A DNA stretch of 64,000 nt from NCBI GenBank assembly GCA_963786295.1, contig CAWAYV010000018.1, forward strand, positions 60,132-124,131. The letters run 5' to 3'. The DNA comes from JACCZX01 sp963786295 (GTDB taxonomy: Bacteria; Pseudomonadota; Gammaproteobacteria; Burkholderiales; Burkholderiaceae_F). The translations under genes and the position numbers were made by a program. The first letter of the stretch is position 1. Each line of letters starts with the position of its first letter. The notes beneath the pieces were generated by a model. That model searched no databases. It was not told where the DNA came from and worked only from the letters and a program-made list of their open reading frames with translations. This document shows positions 8,942-19,370 of the stretch, piece after piece.

Positions 8942-9085
8942 CTGCCAACAAATCGCTCGGAACCAAGAACGATTCGACTCGCGCCATCCGGTCGCGTTCG
9001 CGGATGTTCAGCCGGCGGACACTCGAATTTGTTACGGGAAAATAGGGAGGACGCGCTGCGTTAATCAGAAACGCTTCATCGATTC

Positions 9086-10904
9086 TTATTCGACGGTGAC
9101 CGACTTGGCTAGATTTCTCGGTTTATCGACGTCCGTTTTACGTACGACCGCCGTGTGATACGCGAGGAGTTGCAGCGGCACGACGTGCAGGATGGGCGAC
9201 AGCGGTCCGTAGTGTTCAGGCAGCTTGATGACGTGAATGCCGGGTGCTGATTCGATCCGCGTGTCGGCATCGGCAAAGACGTAAAGCTCGCCGCCGCGTG
9301 CGCGCACCTCCTGCATGTTCGATTTCAGTTTTTCGACTAGCGCATCGTTCGGCGCCACGGTCACCACCGGCATCTCGCCGGTGACCAGCGCCAGCGGCCC
9401 GTGCTTCAGTTCGCCGGCCGGATATGCCTCGGCATGGATGTAGCTGATCTCCTTCAGTTTCAACGCACCCTCGAGCGCGATCGGGTAGTGCAACCCGCGG
9501 CCGAGAAATAACGCGTGCTCTTTGCGCGCAAACTGCTTGCGACCATGCGATCACCTGGGGTTCGAGCGCCAGCACCGCCTGCAGCGCGGAAGGCAGATGA
9601 CGCAATGCGCGGATGTGCACACGTTCCGCTTCTTCATCGAGGCGGCCGCGCTGCTTTGCGATTGTCAGCGTGAGCAGAAATAGCGCCACCAGCTGCGTCG
9701 TGAATGCCTTGGTCGACGCCACGCCGATCTCAACGCCGGCGCGCGTGAAAAACTGCAGCGCTGTTTGCCGCGTCATCGCGCTGGTCGCCACATTAATGAT
9801 GCCGAGGGTGTGCTTCATGCCGAGCGACTGCGCGTGCTTCAGCGCAGCCAGCGTATCGGCCGTCTCGCCGGATTGCGAGATCACGACCACGAGCGTGCGC
9901 GGGTTCGGCACGCTGTCGCGGTAGCGGTACTCGCTCGCGATTTCGACTTGCGTCGGCAGTCCGGCGATCGATTCGAGCCAGACCTTCGCGGTCAATCCGG
10001 CGTAATAACTGGTGCCGCACGCAAGAATCAGCGCGGAGTCGACGGCAGCCAGCACCTCTGCCGCTTTCTCACCGAACAGATCGGGTGTGATCGATTCGAT
10101 GCTTTCGATCGTGTCGCTAATCGCGCGCGGCTGCTCGAAAATCTCCTTTTGCATGTAGTGCTGATACGGGCCGAGATCGGCGCCGCCGGCAACCACCTTG
10201 ACCGTCTGTACCTGCCGCTGCGCCGGCGCACCCGACGCATCGACGATTCGCACACGCTTCAGTTCGATATCGACGACATCGCCGTCTTCCAGATAAATGA
10301 TCTGGTCGGTAGTGCCTGCGAGCGCCAATGCGTCCGACGCCAGAAAATTTTCGTCCTTGCCGAGCCCGACTACCAGCGGAGATCCGCTGCGCGCGCCGAC
10401 CAATCGTTGCGGCTCGCCCTTGTGCATCACTGCGATCGCATACGCACCTTTGAATCGCGCCACCGCAGCACGCACGGCAGCCAGCAGATCGCCGCGATAC
10501 AGCTGATGAATCAGATGCGCAATGACTTCGCTATCGGTTTCGGTGACGAACTCATATCCGGCGCTTTTCAGATCCGCGCGAATCGATTCGTAATTTTCGA
10601 TGATGCCGTTGTGCACGACAGCGACTTCATCGCGTGAAAAATGTGGATGCGCATTCCCGGTGACCGGCGCGCCGTGCGTCGCCCACCGCGTGTGCGAGAT
10701 GCCCAGGTTGCCCGCCAGCGCCAACTGCTTGATCTGGGACTGAAGCTCCGCAACCCGCGCGGTGCTGCGTGACCGCGTCAGCTCTCCGTCCTGCAGCAAC
10801 GCCACTCCGCACGAGTCATAGCCGCGGTATTCGAGCCGGCGCAGCCCTTCGACGAGGATCGGAGTGATATCGCGCGTTGCAACCGCGCCTACGATGCCGC
10901 ACAT
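9086..10904 (-). CDS. glmS: Glutamine--fructose-6-phosphate aminotransferase (isomerizing), frame-broken
   Basis: GlmS makes glucosamine-6-phosphate from fructose-6-phosphate and glutamine, the entry to UDP-GlcNAc for peptidoglycan and lipopolysaccharide. The start MCGIVGAVA exposes the catalytic Cys2 after Met removal; the glutaminase domain covers about residues 1-230 and is followed by two SIS domains (ISQSGETADT, then ALKLKEISYIHAEAYPAGE). It ends with the family's conserved KSVTVE. The frame changes once near 9536-9541, between AW and KQFARKEHA; total length is 3n+1, consistent with one inserted base. Both halves are fully conserved, so a sequencing error is likelier than a real mutation in an essential gene. 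It follows glmU by 9 bases. Confidence 0.95.
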
Positions 10905-10913
10905 AGATGCTGT

Positions 10914-12308
10914 CTAACCTTTCTTTTCTTTCGTCGGCCGCTTCCAGCCGTCCAAAGTCGTCTGCTTTGCGCGTGCGACGGTCAGCTTGCCTTCGGGCGC
11001 ATTCTTGGAGATGGTTGAGCCACCCGCGATCGTCGCACCCTGGCCGATCGTGACCGGTGCCACGAGCACCGCGTTCGAGCCGATCGATACGTTATCGCCG
11101 ATGACGGTTTGATGCTTGCGCGCGCCATCGTAATTGGCGGTGATGGTACCCGCGCCGATGTTGACGTTGGCGCCGACCGTCGCATCGCCGACATACGCCA
11201 GATGGTTCGCTTTCGAAGCACGACCCAGGGTGCTTGCCTTGACTTCGACGAAGTTGCCGATATGAACTTCATCACTCAAATGCGCGCCAGGGCGCAGGCG
11301 CGAGTACGGGCCGATCCGCGCAGCTGCACCGATCGTCGCGCCGTCGAGATGCGAAAACGGCAGCACTTCGGTACCAGCGCCGACCGAGCAGTTGCGCAGC
11401 ACGCAGTAAGCGCCGATGCGCACGCCGTCCGCAAGATCGACCTGCCCTTCGAAGACACACCCGACGTCGATCGACACGCCGGCGCCGACCTTCACTTTGC
11501 CTCGAACGTCGATGCGGGCCGGATCGGCCAACGTCGTGCCGCACTCCATTAACTCGCTCGCAACTCGACGCTGCGCGATGCGCTCCACGATTGCCAGCTG
11601 TTCCTTGCTGTTGACACCGCGTGTCTCATCGGAGTCGGTGCACTCGACGGCGATGACTCGGCAGCGCTCCGCCACCGCCTGCGCGATCACATCGGTTAGG
11701 TAGTACTCGCGCTGCTCGTTGTCGTTCGACAGCGCTTTGAGCCAACGCTTCAGCTTGGCGGTCGGAGCGATCAGAATTCCGGTGTTGACCTCGGTCAGTT
11801 TGCGCTCATCTTCGTCGGCGTCGCGCTCTTCGACGATGCGCAGTACATTGCCGTGCCAATCGCGCACGATGCGCCCATAGCCCGCTGGCTGCGCCAATTG
11901 AACCGTCAACAGTGCGACATCACCGCCCACCGCCAACAATCGCTGAAGCGTGGTTGAGCGGATCAACGGCACGTCACCGTAGAGAACCAAAGTCGGCACA
12001 GCCTCGTCCAACAGCGGTGCCGCTTGCAGCACGGCGTGGCCGGTCCCCAGCTGTTGCGACTGTTCGACGAAGCGCAGCGAGCGATCGGCCGACGCCCCGG
12101 AAGGGAACATTTCTTGCACCTGATTTGCACCGTGGCCGACGACAACCACTATATTGACAGGCATTCCGGTGGTGCCAGCGCTAACTGCGTCCAGGACGTG
12201 CGCCAGCATCGGCCGGCCGGCAACAAGGTGGAGTACTTTCGGCACGGATTTTGTAAGCGACGGGCCCATCCGCTTACCTTGTCCTGCAGCCAGTATCACG
12301 ATGTTCAT
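10914..12308 (-). CDS. glmU: Bifunctional UDP-N-acetylglucosamine pyrophosphorylase / glucosamine-1-phosphate acetyltransferase
   Basis: The protein has 464 residues, the normal GlmU length, and an intact frame. The N-terminal uridylyltransferase domain begins with ILAAGQGKRM and contains the usual QLGTGHA and LYGDVPL motifs; the C-terminal half is a left-handed beta-helix of hexapeptide repeats (for example IGNFVEVKAS and NIGAGTITANYDG) that carries the acetyl-CoA site. Together the two activities turn glucosamine-1-phosphate into UDP-GlcNAc. It precedes glmS by 9 bases on the same strand, so two steps of one pathway form an operon. The promoter should lie in the short space before the divergent DUF6279 gene. 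Confidence 0.97.
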   Translation of the reverse strand: MNIVILAAGQGKRMGPSLTKSVPKVLHLVAGRPMLAHVLDAVSAGTTGMPVNIVVVVGHGANQVQEMFPSGASADRSLRFVEQSQQLGTGHAVLQAAPLLDEAVPTLVLYGDVPLIRSTTLQRLLAVGGDVALLTVQLAQPAGYGRIVRDWHGNVLRIVEERDADEDERKLTEVNTGILIAPTAKLKRWLKALSNDNEQREYYLTDVIAQAVAERCRVIAVECTDSDETRGVNSKEQLAIVERIAQRRVASELMECGTTLADPARIDVRGKVKVGAGVSIDVGCVFEGQVDLADGVRIGAYCVLRNCSVGAGTEVLPFSHLDGATIGAAARIGPYSRLRPGAHLSDEVHIGNFVEVKASTLGRASKANHLAYVGDATVGANVNIGAGTITANYDGARKHQTVIGDNVSIGSNAVLVAPVTIGQGATIAGGSTISKNAPEGKLTVARAKQTTLDGWKRPTKEKKG

Positions 12309-12352
12309 GCGCGTTTTTGCACGTTGATTTGGGACAAGTAGCGGAGGTCCGA

Positions 12353-13257
12353 TTGCCCGACGATTCTAGTTCACCGATAACCGATTTTTCCGTAGGGCGC
12401 GTCACGCGTTTAGCGGCGATCGCAGCGATCGCAGTGTCCGTTGCGAGTTGTGCAGCGATAAGGATCGGTTACAACAACGCCGATACGCTGGCATTGCTTC
12501 AACTGGATAGCTACCTGGATTTGACCGACGAGCAGGAGCAGACGTGCAAGGAGCGCCTCAATGCACTGCTGGCCTGGCATCGCACAACGCAGTTGCGCGA
12601 TTACGTCGCGCTTATCGACAGGACGCGCGCGAAGCTTGGTGGCCCGCATAACCGCCGCCGACGTGATGGACTTCAACCAACAACTGAACACGCGGATGAT
12701 GACGGCGGCCGACAAAGCGGCGCCCGATATCGCGCACGTCGCGCTGACCTTGTCGCCGGAACAGATCGACCGCGCCGCCAAGAAGGTCGCCAGCGATGCT
12801 ACGAAGGCACGCCGCGAGTTTGTGCGTCTTGAAAATGAGTCCGGCGCCGAAGCGGGCCAAGAAGTATGGCGAGCGCGCAGAATCGTGGTTCGGGAAACTC
12901 ACGGACGAGCAGATAGAGATCATCCGCAAGTCGTTGGCAAACCGGCCTACCGATGCGACTTGGTGGATCGATGAGCGCGAGCGTCGCCAGCGCGAGTTCC
13001 TCAGCCTACTGCGCAAGATTCAGGCGGATCGCCCCACCGAAGAGGTGGCTGCACGCTGGCTGCGTACCTATTTCACGCATCTCACTGTGGCAGCAGAAGC
13101 CGAGCGCCGCGCGCGCGCCGAGTCATACCGACGTGGCAGCGCCGAGTTGATCGCACAATTGATCAATCACGCGACGCCCGAACAACGTGCCGCGATCGAC
13201 AAGAAGTTGAACGATTACGCGCAGGACTTCAGGTCGCTTGCCGCGTCGAACGGGTAG
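12353..13257 (+). CDS. DUF6279 family lipoprotein, frame-broken
   Basis: Three reading frames join to one protein of about 300 residues. The TTG at 12353 has GGAGG (12343-12347) 5 bases upstream and leads into a signal segment ending at the lipobox VASC. The mature protein opens GYNNADTLALLQLDSYLDLT, characteristic of DUF6279 lipoproteins, and is otherwise a charged helical protein. Frames change near 12640 (from AKL to VARITAADVMDF) and near 12835 (from RREFVRLE to KRAKKYGERAE). The conserved text continues across both breaks, so sequencing indels are likely. The family is common in proteobacteria and uncharacterised. Divergent from glmU. Confidence 0.78.
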
Positions 13258-13268
13258 GGCACTCGATC

Positions 13269-14693
13269 TCAGGTCGCGCGTTGCGCGCGCGGGTCGGCTG
13301 CGGACAGCAGCGAACCGGCAAACATTCCAATCCCCGCCATTAAGAACCCGCCCAGCACCGGCGGGAATGCCTGCCCGAGCTGCGTGAATTCGAGCAACGC
13401 CCACGTGCCCATGCCGAGCACGATCGACCAGATCGCACCCTGCGTCGTCGAACGCTGCCAGTACAGCCCGCACACCAGCGGCCAGAACGCGCCGACCACC
13501 GGAAACTGATAGGCCTTCGAGACCAGCTCGTAGATCGGCGTACCGATCATGATGATTGAATAAATCAGCACACACGCGGTGAATACGACCACCGTCAGTC
13601 GCATGTACAGCAATTCCTGCTGGTCGTTCATCTTGACGAAGTTCTTCAGCACGTTTTCAACGAACGTAGTGGACGGCGCGAGCAACGTCGCAGAAGCCGT
13701 CGACATGATCGCCGCCAGCAGCGCACCGAAGAACGCGACCTGTAGCCATACCGGCATGCGCTCCATCACCAAGGTCGGCAGAATTTTTTGCGAGTCTTCC
13801 TTCAGCAAGGCGTTGGCCGCCTCCGGCATCACCAGAAATGCAGAGAGCCCGATAAAGATCGGCACCAACGCGAACACCATGTATGAGATGCCGCCGATGA
13901 TCGGTCCTTTGACGGACGTGTCGGCATCCTTCGCCGACATCACGCGCTGAAACACGTCCTGCTGCGGAATCGAGCCGATCATGATTGTGATCGCCGCACC
14001 GGTCCAGAACAGCCACTCGCGCGCGCCTCCGTCCGGAAAAAACCGGAACATCTCGCGCGATTGCGCGTACTCGATCACGCGGCCGGCCCCGCCCGCCTGA
14101 TCCGCCGCAAAGATCGCGATCAGCGACAGGCCGACGATGATGATCGCCATCTGGAACGTGTCGGTCAGTGCCACCGACCACATGCCGCCGAACAGCGTGT
14201 AGACCAGCACGATCGCGGTGCCGAGCACCATGCCCCAGGCCACACTGATGCCGCCGGCCGATAGCAGATTGAATACGAGCCCGAGCGCGGTGATTTGCGC
14301 AGCCACCCAACCGAGATACGAAATCAGAATCACGATCGAGCTGAAGATTTCGACGCCGCGTCCGTAGCGGCGCCGGTAAAAATCGCCGATGGTCAGCAAT
14401 TCCATCTTGTACAGCTTGCGCGCGAAGAACATGCCGACCAGGATCAGGCACAGGCCCGCGCCGAACGGATCTTCAACGGTGTTGCGAAACCCGCCTTCTA
14501 CGAATTTGGACGGGATGCCGAGCACGGTCTCGGAGCCGAACCATGTCGCAAACGTGGTGGCGACGATTACGAACAGCGGCAGCGAGCGCCCGGCCAGCGC
14601 ATAGTCCGAAGTGTTCCTGACTTTGGTTGCGGCGTACACGCCGATACCGACCGAGGCGATCAGATACAGCGCGATAAAGCCGAGGAGTGTCAT
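13269..14693 (-). CDS. Sodium:solute symporter family (SSF) transporter
   Basis: About 474 residues from the ATG at 14693; a longer in-frame start at 14744 adds 17 residues without membrane character. The sequence is a chain of about 13 hydrophobic helices. SSF marks include TTFATWFGSETVLGIPS after the first helices and the GDFYRRRYGR loop, as in PutP and relatives. These carriers import organic solutes with sodium; the substrate (amino acid, carboxylate or sugar) cannot be read from sequence. It converges with the DUF6279 gene, leaving 11 bases between stops, and lies 62 bases downstream of a TraB/GumN gene. Confidence 0.9.
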   Translation of the reverse strand: MTLLGFIALYLIASVGIGVYAATKVRNTSDYALAGRSLPLFVIVATTFATWFGSETVLGIPSKFVEGGFRNTVEDPFGAGLCLILVGMFFARKLYKMELLTIGDFYRRRYGRGVEIFSSIVILISYLGWVAAQITALGLVFNLLSAGGISVAWGMVLGTAIVLVYTLFGGMWSVALTDTFQMAIIIVGLSLIAIFAADQAGGAGRVIEYAQSREMFRFFPDGGAREWLFWTGAAITIMIGSIPQQDVFQRVMSAKDADTSVKGPIIGGISYMVFALVPIFIGLSAFLVMPEAANALLKEDSQKILPTLVMERMPVWLQVAFFGALLAAIMSTASATLLAPSTTFVENVLKNFVKMNDQQELLYMRLTVVVFTACVLIYSIIMIGTPIYELVSKAYQFPVVGAFWPLVCGLYWQRSTTQGAIWSIVLGMGTWALLEFTQLGQAFPPVLGGFLMAGIGMFAGSLLSAADPRAQRAT

Positions 14694-14755
14694 ATGAGCC
14701 GTGCCCGAATGCGCGCAGAGAAAACGGCGCGCATTATGAAGCAAGGCCCGCCGCG

Positions 14756-15682
14756 CTAGATTTGTCCGACGCGATACCCCTTGGCCTTCAGCTGCTCGAC
14801 AATGCTTCGCGGCCCGACCAAATGCAATGATCCGACGGCGATAAAGTGAGGGCCCGGCTGTCGCAGCAGCTCTTCTATCTTGCGCGTCATCGCGACATCG
14901 CGCTGATAAAGAAATTTGTCTTCAAACTCACGTTTCGCTTCGGAATTGTTGAAGCTCTTTTGATTCAGCACGAAGAACGCATCGGCGTCGCCCTTTTTCC
15001 AGGTAGCAATCACACCGTCAACGACCTGTGGCGTGCGCTCCATGCTCGTCAGGAACTCGTCGAGCATCGCCGTCTGCAATGTCGCACTCAAGCTATCCAG
15101 CACTGCCAATTGCTGCTCGCCGGATTCGAGCTCGATCACCGATTTACCGCTTCCGTTAGCTTTTCTGATCAGGTAACCGTCGATTCCGGCGTCCGGGGTG
15201 AATCCGAGTTGTTGCAGCTTCGTCGCCGCCAAGATCAACATCACGCCCCACGGCTTCATCTTGCTGACCGCTGCTTCCGGCACGCCCAATCTGGCGGTTT
15301 CTGCGATCGTGCGTTCGTAAAGCGATCTATTCAGTCGACCTTCGAGTGTTTCACTACCTGGCAGCATCATGCGTTGCACCGCGGCGGCCATGTCCACCTT
15401 CGCGGCGTCGGCCTCGACCGCGAGCGTCTTCGCTTCCGCAAACGCTTTCTCGATCGCCGGGTTGAGCGGCAACCATTCAGGCTTCCACACGTGCACGGTG
15501 CCCAGCAGGTAGCTGGTCTTGCCGTCCTTTTCGATCTTCCAGAACAGTCCGCGATCGGTTGGCGCCGACGAGGTCGATTGACCGTAGACCGCACCTGCCG
15601 TCAGCAGCGATAGGGCGCCGAGCAGCGAAAACGTGACCCACCTTCGCCATGCACTGTGAAGAATTTTTTGGAATGTGATCAT
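14756..15682 (-). CDS. TraB/GumN family protein
   Basis: The protein has 308 residues, with a signal peptide ending around AGAVYGQS. The TraB/GumN (Tiki-like) fold is marked by GTVHVWKPEWLPL near the N-terminus, a Glu-Ala-Asp (VEADA), and VGSLHLVG near the C-terminus; the two Gly-x-x-His motifs bind a metal in characterised relatives, some of which are proteases. A periplasmic location is expected. Its start overlaps the stop of the preceding HExxH lipoprotein gene (ATGA), so the two are co-translated, an interesting pairing of two putative metallo-enzymes. Confidence 0.87.
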   Translation of the reverse strand: MITFQKILHSAWRRWVTFSLLGALSLLTAGAVYGQSTSSAPTDRGLFWKIEKDGKTSYLLGTVHVWKPEWLPLNPAIEKAFAEAKTLAVEADAAKVDMAAAVQRMMLPGSETLEGRLNRSLYERTIAETARLGVPEAAVSKMKPWGVMLILAATKLQQLGFTPDAGIDGYLIRKANGSGKSVIELESGEQQLAVLDSLSATLQTAMLDEFLTSMERTPQVVDGVIATWKKGDADAFFVLNQKSFNNSEAKREFEDKFLYQRDVAMTRKIEELLRQPGPHFIAVGSLHLVGPRSIVEQLKAKGYRVGQI

Positions 15683-17709
15683 CGACTACTCGTCGCTGCT
15701 CGTTTCAGCCAGCGCTCGTTCGGCGTCCAGTGCCCGCCACGATTTCCCGTTAGTGAGCGCATAAGGAGCGCACGGTCGGTCGCGAAATCAAGCGGCGTGC
15801 GCAGCGTCAGCGGCCCTGCCATGCCGCCCGGCGGTGCTGGAACGATCAGGTTGCTGGCCCACGAATCTCCGGCGCGCATCGGGATCGGGGGTGCCAGATT
15901 GTCGACTTCCGTCAGATCGACCCACGGTGCGATTTCTCCCACCGCATAGCGCGCACGCGGCTTGACAGTCGCTTCGCCGATGCGGCCGCGCTGGCCGAAG
16001 CGCACGATCAGGGTGCCGGTCGTGGTGGTGGGTCCGATCTTGTCGGTGATCGCCACGTCGCGGCGCCATGCGTGATTGCGCACCATCATGAATTCTTCGA
16101 ACGTCATCGCGAGGTCTTCGCGCGTGCTCGAGTAGTTGTATTCATCGGTCGCGCGATCGCTCGAGAAGAAACCGGCGACATCGTTCGGGGTGTATGTGCG
16201 CTGCGTTGCATCAGCGGTTGCGCCGAAGAATTTCACCTGCGCCAGGCCGCCCAGCGGCGCTGATTGCAGCGGGAAGCTTGCCGCCATCAGATCTGATGGC
16301 AGTTGAGCCGCCTGATAGCGCGGCGAAATATTTCCCCAGGCCGAAAGCGAGCTGTTGAGCGTTGGACGCGCCGCTGGCGGCATGTAGTCCGATGCGTGCG
16401 CCAGCTCGTGATACAGCAGCCAGCCCGCTTCCGCCAGCAGATACGTCAGGTCGCGCGAGATCCTCGACGTTGCCGGAAACGCCAGGAAAATATTCTGATT
16501 GTTCTGCGTGTAGCGCCAGACGCCCGAGTACATCAAATCGCGATCAAAATCGGAGCGGAAATCCGGCGCTTCATTGATCACATCGCGCTGCGCGGCAGTC
16601 AGCCAGAAATTGTCGGCGTCCAAGTAGATGGCGCCGGTCAGCGCGTAGTAGAAGCTCGGCCTGACCTGCGCGCCGATCACGATGGCGGTGACGCCGTTGA
16701 ACAGCCGCAAGATGTCTTGCGAGGCCTGTGTCCGCAGCAACTGCTCGAACACATCGCCCATCCAGTCGTGCGACACGACCACGCGATCCATGATCTGGTC
16801 GACCGTCGGTACCGCACCCGACGTTGTCTGATGCAAAAACGGCAGCGTCGATAGCGGGCACAAATTGGTCGAGCCACCGGTGTATTGCAAATTGGCTTCG
16901 TACGTACAGCGCACCAGCGCACCGGCAAACGGCCCGTTGGCGCGATACGGATAGGTACGCGAGACGTGCAGATCGCTAAACACGAACGGCAACGTGCCGC
17001 TCGGATCCGACGGCGCCTGCACGTAATTTTCGACCAGTACGAACACGTCGTCGGTATCGATGGCGCCACTGGCCGTGCGGCGCGTTATGCGAAACGTCAG
17101 CGCGGTGTCGCGCGCGACGTCGGGCGCAACGAACAGCACACGGTTCGGATCGCTCGCATCGAGCGTGACCGGCGGCCCCGCGATTTGCGTCCACGTGTTG
17201 GTTTCACCGCCGGCCAATCCAGGCCACGCGCGCAGTGACACGTTGCCGCCTTTTCGCGCAGCGTGATCGACCCGCGCGAGCACCGCGACCGCTGCCGAAG
17301 GCGCAATCGCGTTGACGCTGACATTGGCGGTTTGCTGCGCTCCCGCGGCATCGACAAACGTCACGGAAAAGCCGTACGCGCCGGCGCTCGGCGGCTCAAA
17401 GCTGATCGCTTGTGATTTGGCCGAATTCAGCACTACAGGCGGACCCGCGGTTTGCGTCCACTGCACATTGCTCACTGCGCCGGTGCAGCCGGCGAGCACG
17501 GCACCCGCGACTTTGCCGACCGCCACAGTCGTATCGGCCACGACTGAAAAAGTGCCGGTACCGGTGCATGTGGGTGTAGGCGCAATGGTCGTCGGCGCCG
17601 CTGGCGGCGCGGGCGAGGGACTGTTCGAATCGCCACCGCCGCATGCAGCCAGGGCAAGCGCCGATAACGCAGCAAGCGTCAGGCGAGCCAACGCAGCGAG
17701 TGTGCTCAT
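15679..17709 (-). CDS. Large lipoprotein with PKD-like repeats and a putative zinc-protease (HExxH) domain
   Basis: About 676 residues from the ATG at 17709, which puts a signal peptide directly before the lipobox LALAAC; an in-frame start at 17775 gives a poor signal. After a Ser/Pro/Ala linker come two beta-sandwich repeats marked by WTQTAGPPVVLNS and WTQIAGPPVTLDA, as in PKD/REJ-like modules. The C-terminal half contains LLYHELAHASDY, a gluzincin-type HExxH followed by His-Ala-Ser-Asp, and about 120 residues later TREDLAMTFEEF, which could supply the third ligand. The family is not recognised. It is probably an outer-membrane or surface-anchored metallopeptidase, co-translated with the TraB/GumN gene. 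Confidence 0.65.
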   Translation of the reverse strand: MSTLAALARLTLAALSALALAACGGGDSNSPSPAPPAAPTTIAPTPTCTGTGTFSVVADTTVAVGKVAGAVLAGCTGAVSNVQWTQTAGPPVVLNSAKSQAISFEPPSAGAYGFSVTFVDAAGAQQTANVSVNAIAPSAAVAVLARVDHAARKGGNVSLRAWPGLAGGETNTWTQIAGPPVTLDASDPNRVLFVAPDVARDTALTFRITRRTASGAIDTDDVFVLVENYVQAPSDPSGTLPFVFSDLHVSRTYPYRANGPFAGALVRCTYEANLQYTGGSTNLCPLSTLPFLHQTTSGAVPTVDQIMDRVVVSHDWMGDVFEQLLRTQASQDILRLFNGVTAIVIGAQVRPSFYYALTGAIYLDADNFWLTAAQRDVINEAPDFRSDFDRDLMYSGVWRYTQNNQNIFLAFPATSRISRDLTYLLAEAGWLLYHELAHASDYMPPAARPTLNSSLSAWGNISPRYQAAQLPSDLMAASFPLQSAPLGGLAQVKFFGATADATQRTYTPNDVAGFFSSDRATDEYNYSSTREDLAMTFEEFMMVRNHAWRRDVAITDKIGPTTTTGTLIVRFGQRGRIGEATVKPRARYAVGEIAPWVDLTEVDNLAPPIPMRAGDSWASNLIVPAPPGGMAGPLTLRTPLDFATDRALLMRSLTGNRGGHWTPNERWLKRAATSSR

Positions 17710-17819
17710 GCTTGGTGGAAACTCCAGGTGACGAACAACGATAGCGAGGATGCGAGCCCGGTCAATGCCGCGCATGCCCTAATACCTGCGGGCGTACACG
17801 TACGATCAGAAACAAGGTA

Positions 17820-19370
17820 TCAAGCGCGCCAGACTGTCCAGCCTGCCAGCGCGATGACGGCCGCCAACAATAGGGTCGCCACCGCGTACCAGATGTTCGT
17901 CAGCCGCTGCTCCCGACGCAACATGCGCACCTCTTCGATCAATCGGCCGTCGTCGTGATGGCGTGTCAGCGCGGCATGCACCAGGCGCGGCAGTTGCGGC
18001 AACAAATACGTCCATTGCATCGCTTCGCGCTTGAGCCTTGCTTCCATTCCGCGCCAGCCAACTTGATCTTCCATCCAGCGCTCAAGAAACGGCTTGGCCG
18101 TTTTCCACAGATCGAGGTCCGGATCGAGCTGGCGCCCGAGACCTTCGATATTCAGCAGCGTTTTCTGCAGCAGCACCAATTGCGGCTGCACTTCGACGTT
18201 AAAGCGCTGCGACGCCTGAAATAGCCGCATCAGCACCTGGCCGAGCGAAATGTCCTTCAACGGCCTGTCGAACACCGGCTCGCAGCACGCGCGTACGGCG
18301 TTCTCCAGCTCGTCGACGCGGGTGTCTTCGGGCACCCAGCCCGATTCGATGTGCAACTCCGCGACACGCTTGTAATCGTGCTGAAAGAACGCGAGAAAGT
18401 TCTGCGCCAGATAATTCTTGTCGCTCTCGCTTAACGTACCGACGATGCCGAAGTCGAGCCCGATGTACTTGTTGAACTGATCGCCTTCGGTACCGACCAG
18501 AATGTTGCCCGGGTGCATGTCGGCGTGGAAGAAAGCGTGGTCGAAGACTTGCATGAAAAAGATGGTGACGCCGTCGCGCGACAGCTTCTTGATATCGATA
18601 CCCGCTTCCAGCAGTCGATCCATCCGGCTGATCGGGATTCCGGTCATGCGCTGCATCACCAGCACGTTGTCGCTGCAGTAGTCGAAGTGCATCTCGGGCA
18701 CGACAAATAACGCCGAGCCGGCAAAGTTGCGACGCAGCTGTGATGCGTTGGCCGCTTCGCGCATCAAATCGAGCTCGTCGTGCAGGTACTTGTCGAACTC
18801 GGCGACTATTGCGCGCGGGCGCAATCGCTTGCCGTCGCGCCACAGTTTTTCGATCAGGCGCGCGCCCGCGTCCATCAGCGACAAGTCTTTCTCGATTGCC
18901 TGCAGCATGTTCGGCCGCAACACCTTGACGGCGACTTCCTTACCGGCGTGCGCACCTTCTTTTAGCACCGCGAAGTGCACCTGTGCGATCGACGCCGACG
19001 CCACCGGCTCGCGGTCGAACGAAGAAAACACCGCATCGATCGGACGGCGCAGTCCGCGCTCGATCTCGCGCATCGCGGTCTCAGACGCAAACGGCGGCAC
19101 ACGGTCCTGCAGTCGCGCGAGCTCATCGGCCATGTCGGGCGGCAACAGATCGCGCCGTGTCGACAGGACCTGCCCGAACTTGACGAAAATGGGACCGAGA
19201 TCTTCGAGCGCGCGGCGCAGCCGAACTGCACGCGGCTCGCGCGGTGCGCCGAAGGTCGTCCAACCGACCAGCCGCACCAGCGCGGGATTTTTCAAACTGG
19301 TTACGACGATTTCATCGAGCCGGTAGCGCCAGACGACCGCCAGGATGCGAATGAAGCGCAGAAGCCGCAT
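17820..19370 (-). CDS. ubiB: Ubiquinone biosynthesis protein UbiB (ABC1/ADCK kinase-like), continuous with UbiJ
   Basis: About 516 residues if counted from the ATG at 19370 (MRLLRFIRI). UbiB marks are KFGQVLSTRRDLLP, the Ala-rich SIAQVHFA loop that replaces the kinase P-loop, HADMHPGNI and LDFGIVG (catalytic loop and DFG-like), and two C-terminal membrane helices ending in WTVWRA. UbiB is an atypical ATPase needed for ubiquinone synthesis at the inner membrane. Remarkably, no stop codon separates it from the upstream UbiJ coding region: the frame runs unbroken from 19997. Either the two are fused here or an indel erased the ubiJ stop. Confidence 0.93.
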   Translation of the reverse strand: MRLLRFIRILAVVWRYRLDEIVVTSLKNPALVRLVGWTTFGAPREPRAVRLRRALEDLGPIFVKFGQVLSTRRDLLPPDMADELARLQDRVPPFASETAMREIERGLRRPIDAVFSSFDREPVASASIAQVHFAVLKEGAHAGKEVAVKVLRPNMLQAIEKDLSLMDAGARLIEKLWRDGKRLRPRAIVAEFDKYLHDELDLMREAANASQLRRNFAGSALFVVPEMHFDYCSDNVLVMQRMTGIPISRMDRLLEAGIDIKKLSRDGVTIFFMQVFDHAFFHADMHPGNILVGTEGDQFNKYIGLDFGIVGTLSESDKNYLAQNFLAFFQHDYKRVAELHIESGWVPEDTRVDELENAVRACCEPVFDRPLKDISLGQVLMRLFQASQRFNVEVQPQLVLLQKTLLNIEGLGRQLDPDLDLWKTAKPFLERWMEDQVGWRGMEARLKREAMQWTYLLPQLPRLVHAALTRHHDDGRLIEEVRMLRREQRLTNIWYAVATLLLAAVIALAGWTVWRA

